Shown here: piece by piece, positions 8,169-16,447 of the stretch
Numbering within the stretch: the first letter of the stretch is position 1
How the letters are laid out: each line of letters starts with the position of its first letter
DNA from: Prevotella sp. P3-122
GTDB taxonomy: Bacteria > Bacteroidota > Bacteroidia > Bacteroidales > Bacteroidaceae
Reading direction: 5' to 3'
NCBI RefSeq assembly: GCF_002251365.1
Contig: NZ_NPJH01000080.1
Coordinates: 1-64,000, forward strand
DNA: 64,000 nt
The notes under the pieces: generated by a model
Told to the model about the DNA's origin: nothing
Databases searched by the model: none
What the model saw: only the letters and a program-made list of their open reading frames with translations
Program-made: the position numbers and the translations under genes

Positions 8169-9347
8169 TCATTCGTCCTTGCGTCCGAACATCTTGTTGA
8201 TGATTAGGGCTATTGCTCCGTCGCCTGTCACGTTGCATGCCGTACCGAAGCTGTCCATGGCTATATACAAAGCTATCATGAGAGCCTGTGCGTCGGCATC
8301 GAAGCCGAGGATGCTTGCCAGAGGCGCCAAGGCAGCCATGATGCTTCCACCGGGAACACCTGGGGCAGCGACCATTACTATGCCAAGTATGAGAATGAAG
8401 TGCAGGAATGTACCGAAGTCGTGAGGCATACCGTTGAGCAGGCATATTGTCAGCGCACAGCATGTAATCTTCATTGCCGAGCCCGACATATGTATGGTAG
8501 CGCATAGTGGAACCACGAAGCCTGCCACTCCCTCGCTGACCTTGTTCCTGATGGTCTGTGCAAACGTCACAGGAATGGTAGCTGCCGACGATGACGTGCC
8601 CAGGGCTGTAAGGTAGGCAGGCAGCATGTTGGCAAGCAGTCGCAGCGGATTGCGCCGTGTTATCGCTCCGGCCACTGCATAGGAGTAGAGCAGTATCAAT
8701 ATGTGCAGCACGAAGATGACCATTATGATGTATGCGAATACCACCATTATGCGGTACACCTGCCCGCTGCTGGTCATATTGAGGAATATGCCGAAGATGT
8801 ACAGGGGCAATAAAGGGATGATGGCCTTGGCGATGACTCTCGCTACGACATCCTTGAATTCGACTGCGAGATTGCGCAACGACTGCAGGTTGCCGTAGTT
8901 TATGCCCAGACCCATTATGAACGAGAGCACCAGGGCGCTCATCACGTCAAGCAATGCCGGTATCTTCACTGAGAAGTAGGGCTGTATGTCTACTGGCTGC
9001 GACATTCCAGCCATGGCATCAGCATTAGCAACCATCGAGGGAAACAGCCATTCGCCCACGCCGTAACCCAACAATGCGGCAAGCGACGTGTCGGCATATG
9101 CTATTGCCACCGTAGCCAGAAGCATGGAGCCTACGCCCCGTCCTATCTCGGCTATGGCTGGCGTGACAAGTCCTACGATGATGAGCGGTATCATAAAGCC
9201 AAGGAACTGGCTGAAGACACTATTGAAGGTTACGAATACCTTAACGATGCCCTCATGGAGGATATCGCCCAGCAGCACGCCAAGGATTATGGCAACGGCA
9301 ATGCGGAACAGCAGTCCCGAGAAGATGGTTCTAAGCTTGATGTTCAT
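8169..9347 (-). CDS. Dicarboxylate/amino acid:cation symporter (DAACS family)
   Basis: A 392-residue inner-membrane protein of the glutamate/aspartate/dicarboxylate transporter fold. It has the serine-rich re-entrant loop T-S-S-S-A-A-T-I-P-V-T about two-thirds along, followed by V-P-L-C-A-T-I-H-M-S-G-S-A, then G-V-P-G-G-S-I-M for the second hairpin loop, and D-S-F-G-T-A-C-N-V-T-G-D-G-A in the substrate-binding last helix. It should use Na+ or H+ to import a dicarboxylate or neutral/acidic amino acid; the exact substrate cannot be read from sequence. It follows the flavodiiron gene by 27 bases and is likely the last gene of that minus-strand operon. Confidence 0.9.
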   Translation of the reverse strand: MNIKLRTIFSGLLFRIAVAIILGVLLGDILHEGIVKVFVTFNSVFSQFLGFMIPLIIVGLVTPAIAEIGRGVGSMLLATVAIAYADTSLAALLGYGVGEWLFPSMVANADAMAGMSQPVDIQPYFSVKIPALLDVMSALVLSFIMGLGINYGNLQSLRNLAVEFKDVVARVIAKAIIPLLPLYIFGIFLNMTSSGQVYRIMVVFAYIIMVIFVLHILILLYSYAVAGAITRRNPLRLLANMLPAYLTALGTSSSAATIPVTFAQTIRNKVSEGVAGFVVPLCATIHMSGSAMKITCCALTICLLNGMPHDFGTFLHFILILGIVMVAAPGVPGGSIMAALAPLASILGFDADAQALMIALYIAMDSFGTACNVTGDGAIALIINKMFGRKDE

Positions 9348-9374
9348 GGTTATGGAGCTGAGATTGGTCAGTCG

Positions 9375-10553
9375 TCAGGCAAGTTTCTCCGCCATGGCCT
9401 TGCCGAGAGTCTCGCATTGTGCTTTCACCTCTGGTGTGAGGGCCTGCTTCATGTCTACAGGCTCGCCTACCATCTCGAAGTGCAGGCGGGTGTCGTTCCA
9501 CTCCACAATCTTCCCAACGGCTTTCGAGGCCCATGCGTGTGAGCCGAAGCAACCGAACAGACGCTTGCCCTTGATGTCCTTGTTGGCAATCTCTGAGAGC
9601 AGTACCTCCATCTCGTGGTAAAGTCCGGCATTGTATGTCGGAGCACCGACAATGAGGCCCTGGTAGCGGAAGATGTCGCGTAGGATGTATGAGTGGTGGG
9701 TTTTCGATACGTTGTACATGACGATGTCCTTCACTCCAGCCTGCGATGCGGCACGTGCTATCTGCTCTGCCATACGCTCGGTGTTGCCGTACATGGTGCC
9801 ATAGCAGATGACGAGACCCGGCTGTGCCTCGTATTTTGACAGGCTGTCGTAGATGCCAATCACCTTGTCGATGTACTTATGCCATACAGGGCCGTGGGTG
9901 GAGCAGATATAGCTAAGCTTTACTCCAGCGAGCTTCTTTAGTGCGTTCTGCACGGGCGTGCCATACTTGCCGACAATGTTGGAGTAGTAGCGCACCATCT
10001 CAAGCCAGAAGGTGTCGCAGTTTATCTCCTCGTCGATGATGCCGCCGTTGAGAGCACCGAAGCAGCCGAAGGCATCGCCCGAGAAGAGTATGTCGCCCAG
10101 TAGGGTCACCATGGTCTCTGGCCAATGTACCATTGGCGTGAGCACAAAGCTCAGCTCGCTGCTGCCGAGTGACAGCGTGTCGCCATTGTTGACAACCATG
10201 ATGTCGTCACCAATGCCATAAAAGCCCTGTATCATGGAAAAGGTCTTCTTGTTGCCGACAATCTTTATCTCCGGATAATACTTCTTTACCAAGGCCAGCG
10301 AGCCGCTATGGTCGGGCTCCATATGGTTTATTACGAGATAGTCAACCGGCCTGTCGCCGATGACCTCGCGTATATTCTCGATATACTGTGTGAAGAAATC
10401 CACCTCTACGGTGTCAATGAGGCACACTTTCTCGTCCACAACCAGGTAAGAGTTGTAGCTTACTCCGTTGGGAAGTGGCCATAAACCCTCGAAGAGACTT
10501 TTGTTGCGGTCGTTAACGCCTACGTAGAAGACATTGTTGCTAATTGGTGTCAT
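9375..10553 (-). CDS. Flavodiiron protein (A-type flavoprotein, FprA/ROO family)
   Basis: This 392-residue cytoplasmic enzyme reduces O2 to water (or NO to N2O) and protects anaerobes from oxygen. Residues 1-250 form the metallo-beta-lactamase-like domain with diiron ligands H77, E79, D81 in N-H-M-E-P-D-H, plus H143, D160 and a later histidine in S-T-H-G-P-V-W. From about 255 on comes a flavodoxin domain (G-T-M-Y-G-N-T-E-R-M-A for the FMN phosphate, then G-A-P-T-Y-N). There is no fused rubredoxin, so an external electron donor is needed. It sits between the PfkB kinase gene (32-base gap) and the symporter gene. Confidence 0.94.
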   Translation of the reverse strand: MTPISNNVFYVGVNDRNKSLFEGLWPLPNGVSYNSYLVVDEKVCLIDTVEVDFFTQYIENIREVIGDRPVDYLVINHMEPDHSGSLALVKKYYPEIKIVGNKKTFSMIQGFYGIGDDIMVVNNGDTLSLGSSELSFVLTPMVHWPETMVTLLGDILFSGDAFGCFGALNGGIIDEEINCDTFWLEMVRYYSNIVGKYGTPVQNALKKLAGVKLSYICSTHGPVWHKYIDKVIGIYDSLSKYEAQPGLVICYGTMYGNTERMAEQIARAASQAGVKDIVMYNVSKTHHSYILRDIFRYQGLIVGAPTYNAGLYHEMEVLLSEIANKDIKGKRLFGCFGSHAWASKAVGKIVEWNDTRLHFEMVGEPVDMKQALTPEVKAQCETLGKAMAEKLA

Positions 10554-10585
10554 GATTAAAAAATTGGTTTAATATGCTGTTCTTT

Positions 10586-11518
10586 TTATTCTTTACTGAT
10601 TTTCTCTCCAAACTCCGGTGACACGAAGTTGTATATGTCCTTGCAGCATTCTGCCGAGAACCGTTGTCCGTACGATATGATTTTGTCCCATTGCTCCTCC
10701 GTGAGCCCTTTGTCGATGTCGTCGCGTGTGATGTTCTCGTGTATCAGTCCGAACACGAATCCGGCATTGAAGTTGTCGCCAGCCCCGATGGTGCTCACCA
10801 CCTGCGTCTCTGCCGTGGGATATTCTTTCCTGAATGTCTTGTCTGCCCTTACAATGATGGGGTTGGCTCCTCTGGTACAGATAAATTTCTTGCAGTAGAA
10901 GGAAATCTCTGACTGATAGACCTTGTCTGCGTCGGGGATACGGTAGAGTATGCCAAAATCCTCGTCAGAGCCTCTCACGATATCAGCGTATTCAAGGTTT
11001 TCTATCAGGTTAGGGGTAATCTTCATTATCTCGTGCTTGTGCGACGACCTGTAGTTGATGTCGTAATAGAGTATGGCTCCATGGTTGTGGGCATATTCCA
11101 GAAATCCTCCCACCTGAGGTCTGACAACAGGATTTATGGAGAAGAACGAGCCGAAGACCACGATGTCGTCGCGGTTGATTTCGGGATAAACAAACTCCAG
11201 CTGGTCGTGTGGATGGTCTTTGTAGAATATGTAGTCGGCATTGTTGTTCTCGTCGAGGAAAGCCAGTGAGATGGGCGACTTCGAGTCTGGGAACACGTTG
11301 ACGTTGTCTGCGTTTACTCCGTTATCCTTCAGGAAGCTGATGACATATTTGCCTATTCTGTCGTTGCCTGCCTCCGAGATGAATGTTGTGTTGACGCCCG
11401 CTCTGCCAAGGGATATCATAGCATTGAAAGCCGAGCCGCCCGGCACGGCCTCTATGGGCTTGCCGTCTTTGAATATGATGTCGAGAACAGTCTCGCCAAT
11501 TCCTATTACTTTTCGCAT
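10586..11518 (-). CDS. PfkB-family carbohydrate kinase
   Basis: A 310-residue ribokinase-fold sugar kinase. The N-terminus has G-I-G-E-T-V-L-D-I and V-P-G-G-S-A-F-N-A, the PfkB signature 1 region that binds sugar. Signature 2 reads T-I-G-A-G-D-N-F-N-A-G-F with the catalytic base in G-A-G-D; the residue after the Asp is Asn instead of the common Ala/Ser/Thr. Closest in style to fructokinases, but the sugar is not determined by sequence. It heads a minus-strand operon with the flavodiiron and symporter genes and has a well-formed promoter (TTTG, 19-base gap, TAACTTTG). Confidence 0.88.
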   Translation of the reverse strand: MRKVIGIGETVLDIIFKDGKPIEAVPGGSAFNAMISLGRAGVNTTFISEAGNDRIGKYVISFLKDNGVNADNVNVFPDSKSPISLAFLDENNNADYIFYKDHPHDQLEFVYPEINRDDIVVFGSFFSINPVVRPQVGGFLEYAHNHGAILYYDINYRSSHKHEIMKITPNLIENLEYADIVRGSDEDFGILYRIPDADKVYQSEISFYCKKFICTRGANPIIVRADKTFRKEYPTAETQVVSTIGAGDNFNAGFVFGLIHENITRDDIDKGLTEEQWDKIISYGQRFSAECCKDIYNFVSPEFGEKISKE

Positions 11519-11541
11519 GTCTGTAGTTATATATGTGATTG

Positions 11542-11572
11542 CAAAGTTAGTGCAAACGGATGAGAATACAAA
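11542..11572 (-). promoter_or_regulatory. Promoter of the PfkB/flavodiiron/symporter operon
   Basis: On the minus strand a -33 TTTG (11572-11569) and a -7 TAACTTTG (11549-11542) are separated by 19 bases, a complete Bacteroidota promoter 24 bases upstream of the kinase ATG. Confidence 0.7.
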
Positions 11573-11687
11573 GGAATTGATTTTATTTTTTATACTTGCT
11601 CAACTATCGGAAGAGGGATAAAAGGTGATAAATGACGCTTCAGAATGATGGGAATGCAGGCTGGAATACTAGCGTGCGATAACTGTG

Positions 11688-11766
11688 TCAGCTACATGAG
11701 CAGGCCATCACACCTGCTTGTGTTGGTCATCACACCTGCTTGTGTTGGCCATCACAGCTACGTGTG
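11688..11766. promoter_or_regulatory. Tandem palindrome array (CACA-N6-TGTG), 22-bp period
   Basis: Three units of CACA-N6-TGTG lie at 11709-11722, 11731-11744 and 11753-11766. The first two are identical (CACACCTGCTTGTG) and the third has a different centre. A fourth, weaker unit TCA-N6-TGA lies at 11688-11699. The four centres are exactly 22 bases apart. It is between divergent promoters (PfkB operon to the left, 11918 gene to the right). Confidence 0.6.
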
Positions 11767-11834
11767 TATTTGAGGCTGGTGTGACTTGAAAATGAGGCAA
11801 GTTGAATAGTGATATGGAAAAATATCATTGCTTA

Positions 11835-11866
11835 TTTGCATGGTTTGAGAAAAAAGAGTATATTTG
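11835..11866 (+). promoter_or_regulatory. Promoter of the small membrane protein/M16 peptidase pair
   Basis: A -33 TTTG (11835-11838) is followed after 20 bases by -7 TATATTTG (11859-11866). The leader to the ATG at 11918 would be about 45 bases. Confidence 0.7.
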
Positions 11867-11917
11867 CACCACAATGCAGGAAACTGCATTCTGCAAATCT
11901 CAAATAACAAAGCCATA

Positions 11918-12178
11918 ATGAATAAAGACTATAAGAAACTCCGTAATGTTATATTTGTTCTCTTAATCATACTGGCGGTATTGATTCTCGCAAATAATGG
12001 AATGTTGCCATCTGTGAAAATCAACCGTGATGACAATTCTGGTTATTTTGTCGATATAGGTGATGGCGGCATGGAATTTGGGGATGAAGACGAGGAAGAA
12101 GGCAACGCACAGCAAAGCCCATCATACAAGGCCATGGATGATGACAGGCTGATAGAGATAAATAAGAACATTCATTGA
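11918..12178 (+). CDS. Small single-span membrane protein, acidic tail
   Basis: An 86-residue protein: K-rich start, one transmembrane segment (about residues 10-27, V-I-F-V-L-L-I-I-L-A-V-L-I-L-A), then a polar domain with a strongly acidic stretch (E-F-G-D-E-D-E-E-E-G). A longer frame opens at 11864 but overlaps the promoter, so I use the ATG at 11918. It ends three bases before the M16 peptidase start and is clearly co-transcribed with it. No known family recognised. A role as membrane partner or regulator of the peptidase is only an inference from position. Confidence 0.6.
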   Translation: MNKDYKKLRNVIFVLLIILAVLILANNGMLPSVKINRDDNSGYFVDIGDGGMEFGDEDEEEGNAQQSPSYKAMDDDRLIEINKNIH

Positions 12179-12181
12179 CAC

Positions 12182-13414
12182 ATGGAATATAATACGGCGC
12201 AGCTTCATAACGGACTGCGCATAATACATCTGCCCAACGCTTCAAAGATTGTTTATTGTGGTTTCCAAATAAAGGCCGGTACACGCAACGAACAGGCAGG
12301 CGAGGAAGGGCTGGCTCATTTCTGCGAGCATGTCACCTTCAAGGGGACTGCCCATCGCAACGCCTTTGCCATCATCAATAGTCTTGAGAAACTGGGTGGA
12401 GACCTAAATGCATTCACAAACAAGGAGGACACTGTCTTCTATTCAGCCATTCCGCACGAGCATTTTGCCTGTGCCGTAGACCTTCTTACAGATATTGTGT
12501 TTAGAAGCACTTACCCCCAGAGCGAGATAGATAAGGAGGTGGAGGTTATATGTGACGAGATAGAGAGCTACAACGACTCTCCTGCTGAGCTTATATACGA
12601 TGAGTTCGAGAACCTGCTCTTTGCAGGACATCCTCTTGGACACAGCATCCTTGGAACGGCCGACAATGTCAGGAACTTCACGTCGGCTGATGCCCTACGG
12701 TTCACACAGCGGTTCTACAGACCAGACAATGCGATATTCTTTGCTTACGGCAACATCAATTTCCGTAAGCTTGTCCGCTTGCTGTCTGCCAAGACACCAT
12801 CTTCCTTGCCCTGCCCCCAGGCTGTTCCCGCACAGGTGCCGGATATCTCAGAACTGGCATTGCCTGCCCCCAAGACCATCCTTCATCATGAAACCCATCA
12901 GGCGCATGTCATGATGGGCAACAGGGCTTATGCCGCTGGCAACCCGCAGCGGATGGCCCTTTATCTGCTCAACAACATCATTGGAGGACCGGGCATGAAT
13001 GCGCGGCTTAACCTCATCCTCCGTGAGAGGCACGGACTTGTCTATTCTGTAGAGAGCTCCATGGTGTGCTATGGCGACACAGGCATGTGGTGTGTCTATT
13101 TCGGTTGCGACCCTCACGATGTCAACCGGTGTGTCGCCCTTGTACGTCGTGAGTTGCGCACTTATGCCACTAAGCCATTGTCCGCACGCAGGCTGGCGGC
13201 GGCAAAGAGGCAGATAAAGGGGCAGTTGAGCATAGCATGCGACAACAATGAGAGCTTTGCCATAGACTTCGGCAAGAGCTTCCTGCACTATGGCAGCGAG
13301 AAGGATATTGACCGCCTGTTTGCAAAGATAGATGCCGTAACGGCCGATGAGATACAGCAAGTGGCAAGGGAGGTCTTCTGCGACGGCTCCCTTGCCACTC
13401 TTGTCATCCAATAG
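12182..13414 (+). CDS. M16-family zinc metallopeptidase (pitrilysin/insulinase-like)
   Basis: The 410-residue protein has the inverted zinc motif H-F-C-E-H (H46, E49, H50) and the distal glutamate in E-V-I-C-D-E-I-E-S about 75 residues on. The second half carries the R/Y substrate-binding region G-L-V-Y-S-V-E-S-S typical of processing-peptidase-like M16B enzymes. No signal peptide is visible, so it is cytoplasmic unless tethered through its neighbour. Length fits a single-unit M16B peptidase of the YmxG type. The stop is only 16 bases from the stop of the convergent secreted metalloprotease gene. Confidence 0.9.
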   Translation: MEYNTAQLHNGLRIIHLPNASKIVYCGFQIKAGTRNEQAGEEGLAHFCEHVTFKGTAHRNAFAIINSLEKLGGDLNAFTNKEDTVFYSAIPHEHFACAVDLLTDIVFRSTYPQSEIDKEVEVICDEIESYNDSPAELIYDEFENLLFAGHPLGHSILGTADNVRNFTSADALRFTQRFYRPDNAIFFAYGNINFRKLVRLLSAKTPSSLPCPQAVPAQVPDISELALPAPKTILHHETHQAHVMMGNRAYAAGNPQRMALYLLNNIIGGPGMNARLNLILRERHGLVYSVESSMVCYGDTGMWCVYFGCDPHDVNRCVALVRRELRTYATKPLSARRLAAAKRQIKGQLSIACDNNESFAIDFGKSFLHYGSEKDIDRLFAKIDAVTADEIQQVAREVFCDGSLATLVIQ

Positions 13415-13430
13415 GTGTGTGGTATGTGGG

Positions 13431-15797
13431 TTATCTTACCACCACTTTTTTCCCACCTATTATATATATGCCCTTGGCGAGACCTTCTGTGGAGTTGGTC
13501 TTGCGGAGCTGTGCGCCATTAATGGAGTATACGCCCACCGTGGCAACCTTGTCTGATGTCTCGATGCCGGCAAAGTCTATGCCCAGTGTCTCTGCGTCAA
13601 CAAGTGGCAGTTCCTCCTCCGACAGTATAAGCCAGCGCTGCAGCAGTCCATTGCCGTCGTTGGCAAGGTTCAGGCCTGTGCTGCTTATGGTGGTGCCGGC
13701 AGTCAGACATGCCGGTGTCCAGTTGTTCAACTCGGGATGCAGAATCCAATACCCGCGCAACTTGTTCTCCGTCACATCCACGCGTCCCCTCATCATCTGC
13801 AGGTCATAGTTGTAGTTGGATGCTGTTGATGATGTGCTGCGGAACGCCTTGGCTGATGTGTCGTAAGACATGCGGTTGCCTGTGGCAGCGTTTGTCAGCT
13901 GATAGTACTGGTTCTTGGGATTGAACGAAACATACCATGCGGCACTGTCGTTGAGCGCGGCCTCGCTGGCAGTCATTTCCTTCATGGCAAGTCTGTTCAC
14001 CTTGCTTTCGGTAAGATATTTGGTCAATCGGCCACAGTCCTCCGATTCCGCCTTCAGGTAGTATTTCACACCTGTCTCTACCTCTTTGGCGTAGTATGGA
14101 GCACCATGATGCTTGTAGCTTGTCTCCAGTCCGTCCTCCGCAAGTGCCTGTATCATTAGACCGTTGCTGAGGTACAGCTCTACGGCGTGAGTATCCTCGT
14201 TGGCGCCGTTGATGCCAAATGGCCACATGTGCTGATAGTCGCCATGCAGTACGTCTGTAGTGTTGTTGTTCCAGAACTGTGCCACTGCAGTAGCCCTATC
14301 ACCGAGCCAGTCACCAGAGCCGTATGTGCCGCCTTGTGCACTTTGTTTTGATTTCCTGAGCGTGAACTGGCTCCATTGTCCACCAGCCCATGGTATTACG
14401 CCTACGCCGTGCAGCATCTCGTGCAGTAGGGTTCCTGTTGCCTGGTAGGCCGAGTTGGAGCCTACCCTTATCCATCCGCCATATGAGCAGTCGGCAGTGG
14501 GCACGCCATCTTCGAATCCTGCGCTTATGCGCACGTCCTTGATAGACGTAAGGTTGTTCCAGTAGTTCACGGCCTCTATGGTGGCGTTCTTTATCCTGTT
14601 GTATTGCTCATCAGTACCTCCGCTGCGTACCTCGTAGCTTATGGTTCCCTTTGGAATGGTGTAGAACATTTTCTGCTCACCATATGCTACAGAGCCGTCG
14701 GTAGACTTAACGAATGGACGGAAGTAGTATTGTGTGCCTGGCTCCAAGTCCTTCTTCCAGAAGATGGTTCCGTTCTTTGACAACTCTTCCTCGTTTGCCT
14801 GGTCAGCTATGGTCGGCATAGGTGACTTGCTGTAGACGAAGCCCTTGGCGGCAATCTGAGATGTGGTAACACCAGTGACGGTCATTCGGGTAAATGCCAT
14901 TGTGGCTCCGCGCAGATACCTGCTGTCTGCGTTTATTGTGACCTTCTGTGCCCAACTGTAGTTGTTTATGGCTGTGTTGAGGCTCAGCGAGGCATCGTTG
15001 AGATCCAACAGTGTGGCCTCTGCATTGTCTGCTACAGCCTTTGCCTTGTCAATGGCGTCTTTCAGTTCTGCCGCAGAGACACCTTCGCCGTCACCATACA
15101 GTCCTGTAGCTGTCTCCAGCAGTGTGGCAAGCTTATTGCGTTTGACTGTGAAGTCGGCATCGCCCAACGGGGTGTCACGGTATAGCTTTATCCAGTCCAT
15201 GAAGACAACCGTGCTTGCAGCCTTGGTCGTAGAGAAGCCCGTACATATCTGTCCGTCTGCTGTCTCCTCGATAGTGAACGTTATGGCGTCTGTTTTCCAT
15301 TCGTTCTCGGGAAATAGCCTTGTCGTTGATGACACGATGCCTTTCTTCGGCCTCCATTTGAGCTGTGATGTCACGGCCTCTTGACTTGTGGTGTTGAGGC
15401 TGGCGTTCACTATAGTGTACGTGCCTGGTGGAAGTGTTACCTCTTGAGAGAGTGTGTAGGTGGCTGTTGACTTAATACAGAAAGCAGCAAGCCCGCCTTC
15501 TGTCTCACCGTCATAGCCTTGTGCTGGCACGGCGGAGCCGTTGATGGTTGTCTTGGTTCCAATCTCTACTGTGGCCAGTACTCCTGCCTTGTTGGTTGTG
15601 GGAGTGATGAGAGTCCACCCGGCAGGAACAGAATTGGATGTAGGGACAATGTTGCCCTCGTCGCTTGCCGTATAGTCGAAATAGGTGTCAAAAGAGCTGT
15701 TTCGCAGATAGCCCTCTGTGATGTCGTAGATCTGTGCAGAAGCTGTCGCGTATATACCTGCTCCTGCTACTGTAAGAAGTAATGATTTGAGTTTCAT
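13431..15797 (-). CDS. Secreted multi-domain protein with HExxH metalloprotease-like domain and sorting-like tail
   Basis: A 788-residue exported protein. In order: signal peptide (1-21); a jelly-roll-like region (about 25-210); a helical spacer of alternating Ala/Lys/Asp (about 215-282); a fibronectin-like sandwich with G-T-Q-Y-Y-F-R-P-F-V (to about 390); a protease-like domain with T-L-L-H-E-M-L-H-G-V-G-V (H459, E460, H463); a lectin-like region; and a C-terminal tail V-Y-S-I-N-G ... K-G-I-Y-I-I-G-G-K-K. The motif resembles HExxHxxG metzincins but no third histidine follows at the expected place, so the third ligand is uncertain. The tail is shared with the 16001 and 44156 proteins and resembles type IX secretion tails. 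A TATATTTG box lies 70 bases upstream. Confidence 0.7.
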   Translation of the reverse strand: MKLKSLLLTVAGAGIYATASAQIYDITEGYLRNSSFDTYFDYTASDEGNIVPTSNSVPAGWTLITPTTNKAGVLATVEIGTKTTINGSAVPAQGYDGETEGGLAAFCIKSTATYTLSQEVTLPPGTYTIVNASLNTTSQEAVTSQLKWRPKKGIVSSTTRLFPENEWKTDAITFTIEETADGQICTGFSTTKAASTVVFMDWIKLYRDTPLGDADFTVKRNKLATLLETATGLYGDGEGVSAAELKDAIDKAKAVADNAEATLLDLNDASLSLNTAINNYSWAQKVTINADSRYLRGATMAFTRMTVTGVTTSQIAAKGFVYSKSPMPTIADQANEEELSKNGTIFWKKDLEPGTQYYFRPFVKSTDGSVAYGEQKMFYTIPKGTISYEVRSGGTDEQYNRIKNATIEAVNYWNNLTSIKDVRISAGFEDGVPTADCSYGGWIRVGSNSAYQATGTLLHEMLHGVGVIPWAGGQWSQFTLRKSKQSAQGGTYGSGDWLGDRATAVAQFWNNNTTDVLHGDYQHMWPFGINGANEDTHAVELYLSNGLMIQALAEDGLETSYKHHGAPYYAKEVETGVKYYLKAESEDCGRLTKYLTESKVNRLAMKEMTASEAALNDSAAWYVSFNPKNQYYQLTNAATGNRMSYDTSAKAFRSTSSTASNYNYDLQMMRGRVDVTENKLRGYWILHPELNNWTPACLTAGTTISSTGLNLANDGNGLLQRWLILSEEELPLVDAETLGIDFAGIETSDKVATVGVYSINGAQLRKTNSTEGLAKGIYIIGGKKVVVR

Positions 15798-15867
15798 AAG
15801 CGTTGATTGTAATAATGTGTAGTTTCTGTTATGTTAGTGCTTGTATCAAGATATTCGTAGGATTGTG

Positions 15868-15875
15868 CAAATATA
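15868..15875 (-). promoter_or_regulatory. -7 element TATATTTG for the 13431-15797 gene
   Basis: Minus-strand TATATTTG, about 70 bases upstream of the ATG at 15797. Confidence 0.5.
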
Positions 15876-15961
15876 GTCTAAAAGAATGGAAAAAACAAAC
15901 AAGGTGCCAGTTATTTATTTTGTTTTTGGATAAAAACATGGCTGGTCTCAGTTTTTTTCCC

Positions 15962-15969
15962 TATTTTTG
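15962..15969 (+). promoter_or_regulatory. -7 element TATTTTTG for the 16001/16448 pair
   Basis: TATTTTTGCAC lies 31 bases before the ATG at 16001 and probably drives both genes. Confidence 0.6.
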
Positions 15970-16000
15970 CACTATCGCACAATAACTTAAAACTCAAAAT

Positions 16001-16429
16001 ATGAAACTAACTAATCATTACCTGCTCATGGCTGCCACTGTTGCTGCAGCCATGTTGCTCAATCCACAACGTTGTTTGGCAGATGATGACCTTGTAGAGG
16101 CATACCAGTTTACCGCTACCACAATGACGGGTAGCTCAGTCAGCGTAATCCTTGCAAAGAGTGACGACAAGGAGGGACCGCGCATGTTACATAAGGATAG
16201 GGTATTCCGTCTCGACGGAAAGGAAATCAATGCATCCGACATTCAGTATATCCGCATTGCCAAGACCATGGTCAGCGCAATCAGGGAGATTGACGTACAG
16301 CCTGTGCCGCACGTCGACAACAATGTCTACAGCATCAACGGACAGCTTGTGCGCCGTAATGCCGATACTCTCGACAACCTGCCCAAGGGCATCTACATTG
16401 TAAACGGAAAGAAACACATCGTTAAGTAA
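16001..16429 (+). CDS. Small secreted protein consisting of one short domain plus sorting-like tail
   Basis: A 142-residue exported protein with a signal peptide to about residue 27 (P-Q-R-C-L-A-D-D), about 75 residues of mixed strand sequence (V-I-L-A-K, V-F-R-L-D-G-K-E-I), and a tail N-N-V-Y-S-I-N-G-Q-L-V-R-R ... K-G-I-Y-I-V-N-G-K-K. The tail closely matches those of the 13431 and 44156 proteins. It is 18 bases upstream of the HEIGH protein gene, in the same direction. It could be a propeptide-like partner, inhibitor or surface-anchored accessory of that enzyme; nothing in the sequence decides which. Confidence 0.6.
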   Translation: MKLTNHYLLMAATVAAAMLLNPQRCLADDDLVEAYQFTATTMTGSSVSVILAKSDDKEGPRMLHKDRVFRLDGKEINASDIQYIRIAKTMVSAIREIDVQPVPHVDNNVYSINGQLVRRNADTLDNLPKGIYIVNGKKHIVK

Positions 16430-16447
16430 ATCATGGAGGACTGACTT

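Noticed and set aside
11688..11766. Possible CRISPR array (short repeats at regular spacing); also considered for 32072, 53848 and 58204
   Set aside because: Unit plus spacer is only 22-23 bp, there are 3-4 units, the interval between palindromes is about 8-12 bp, and no cas genes are in the window.
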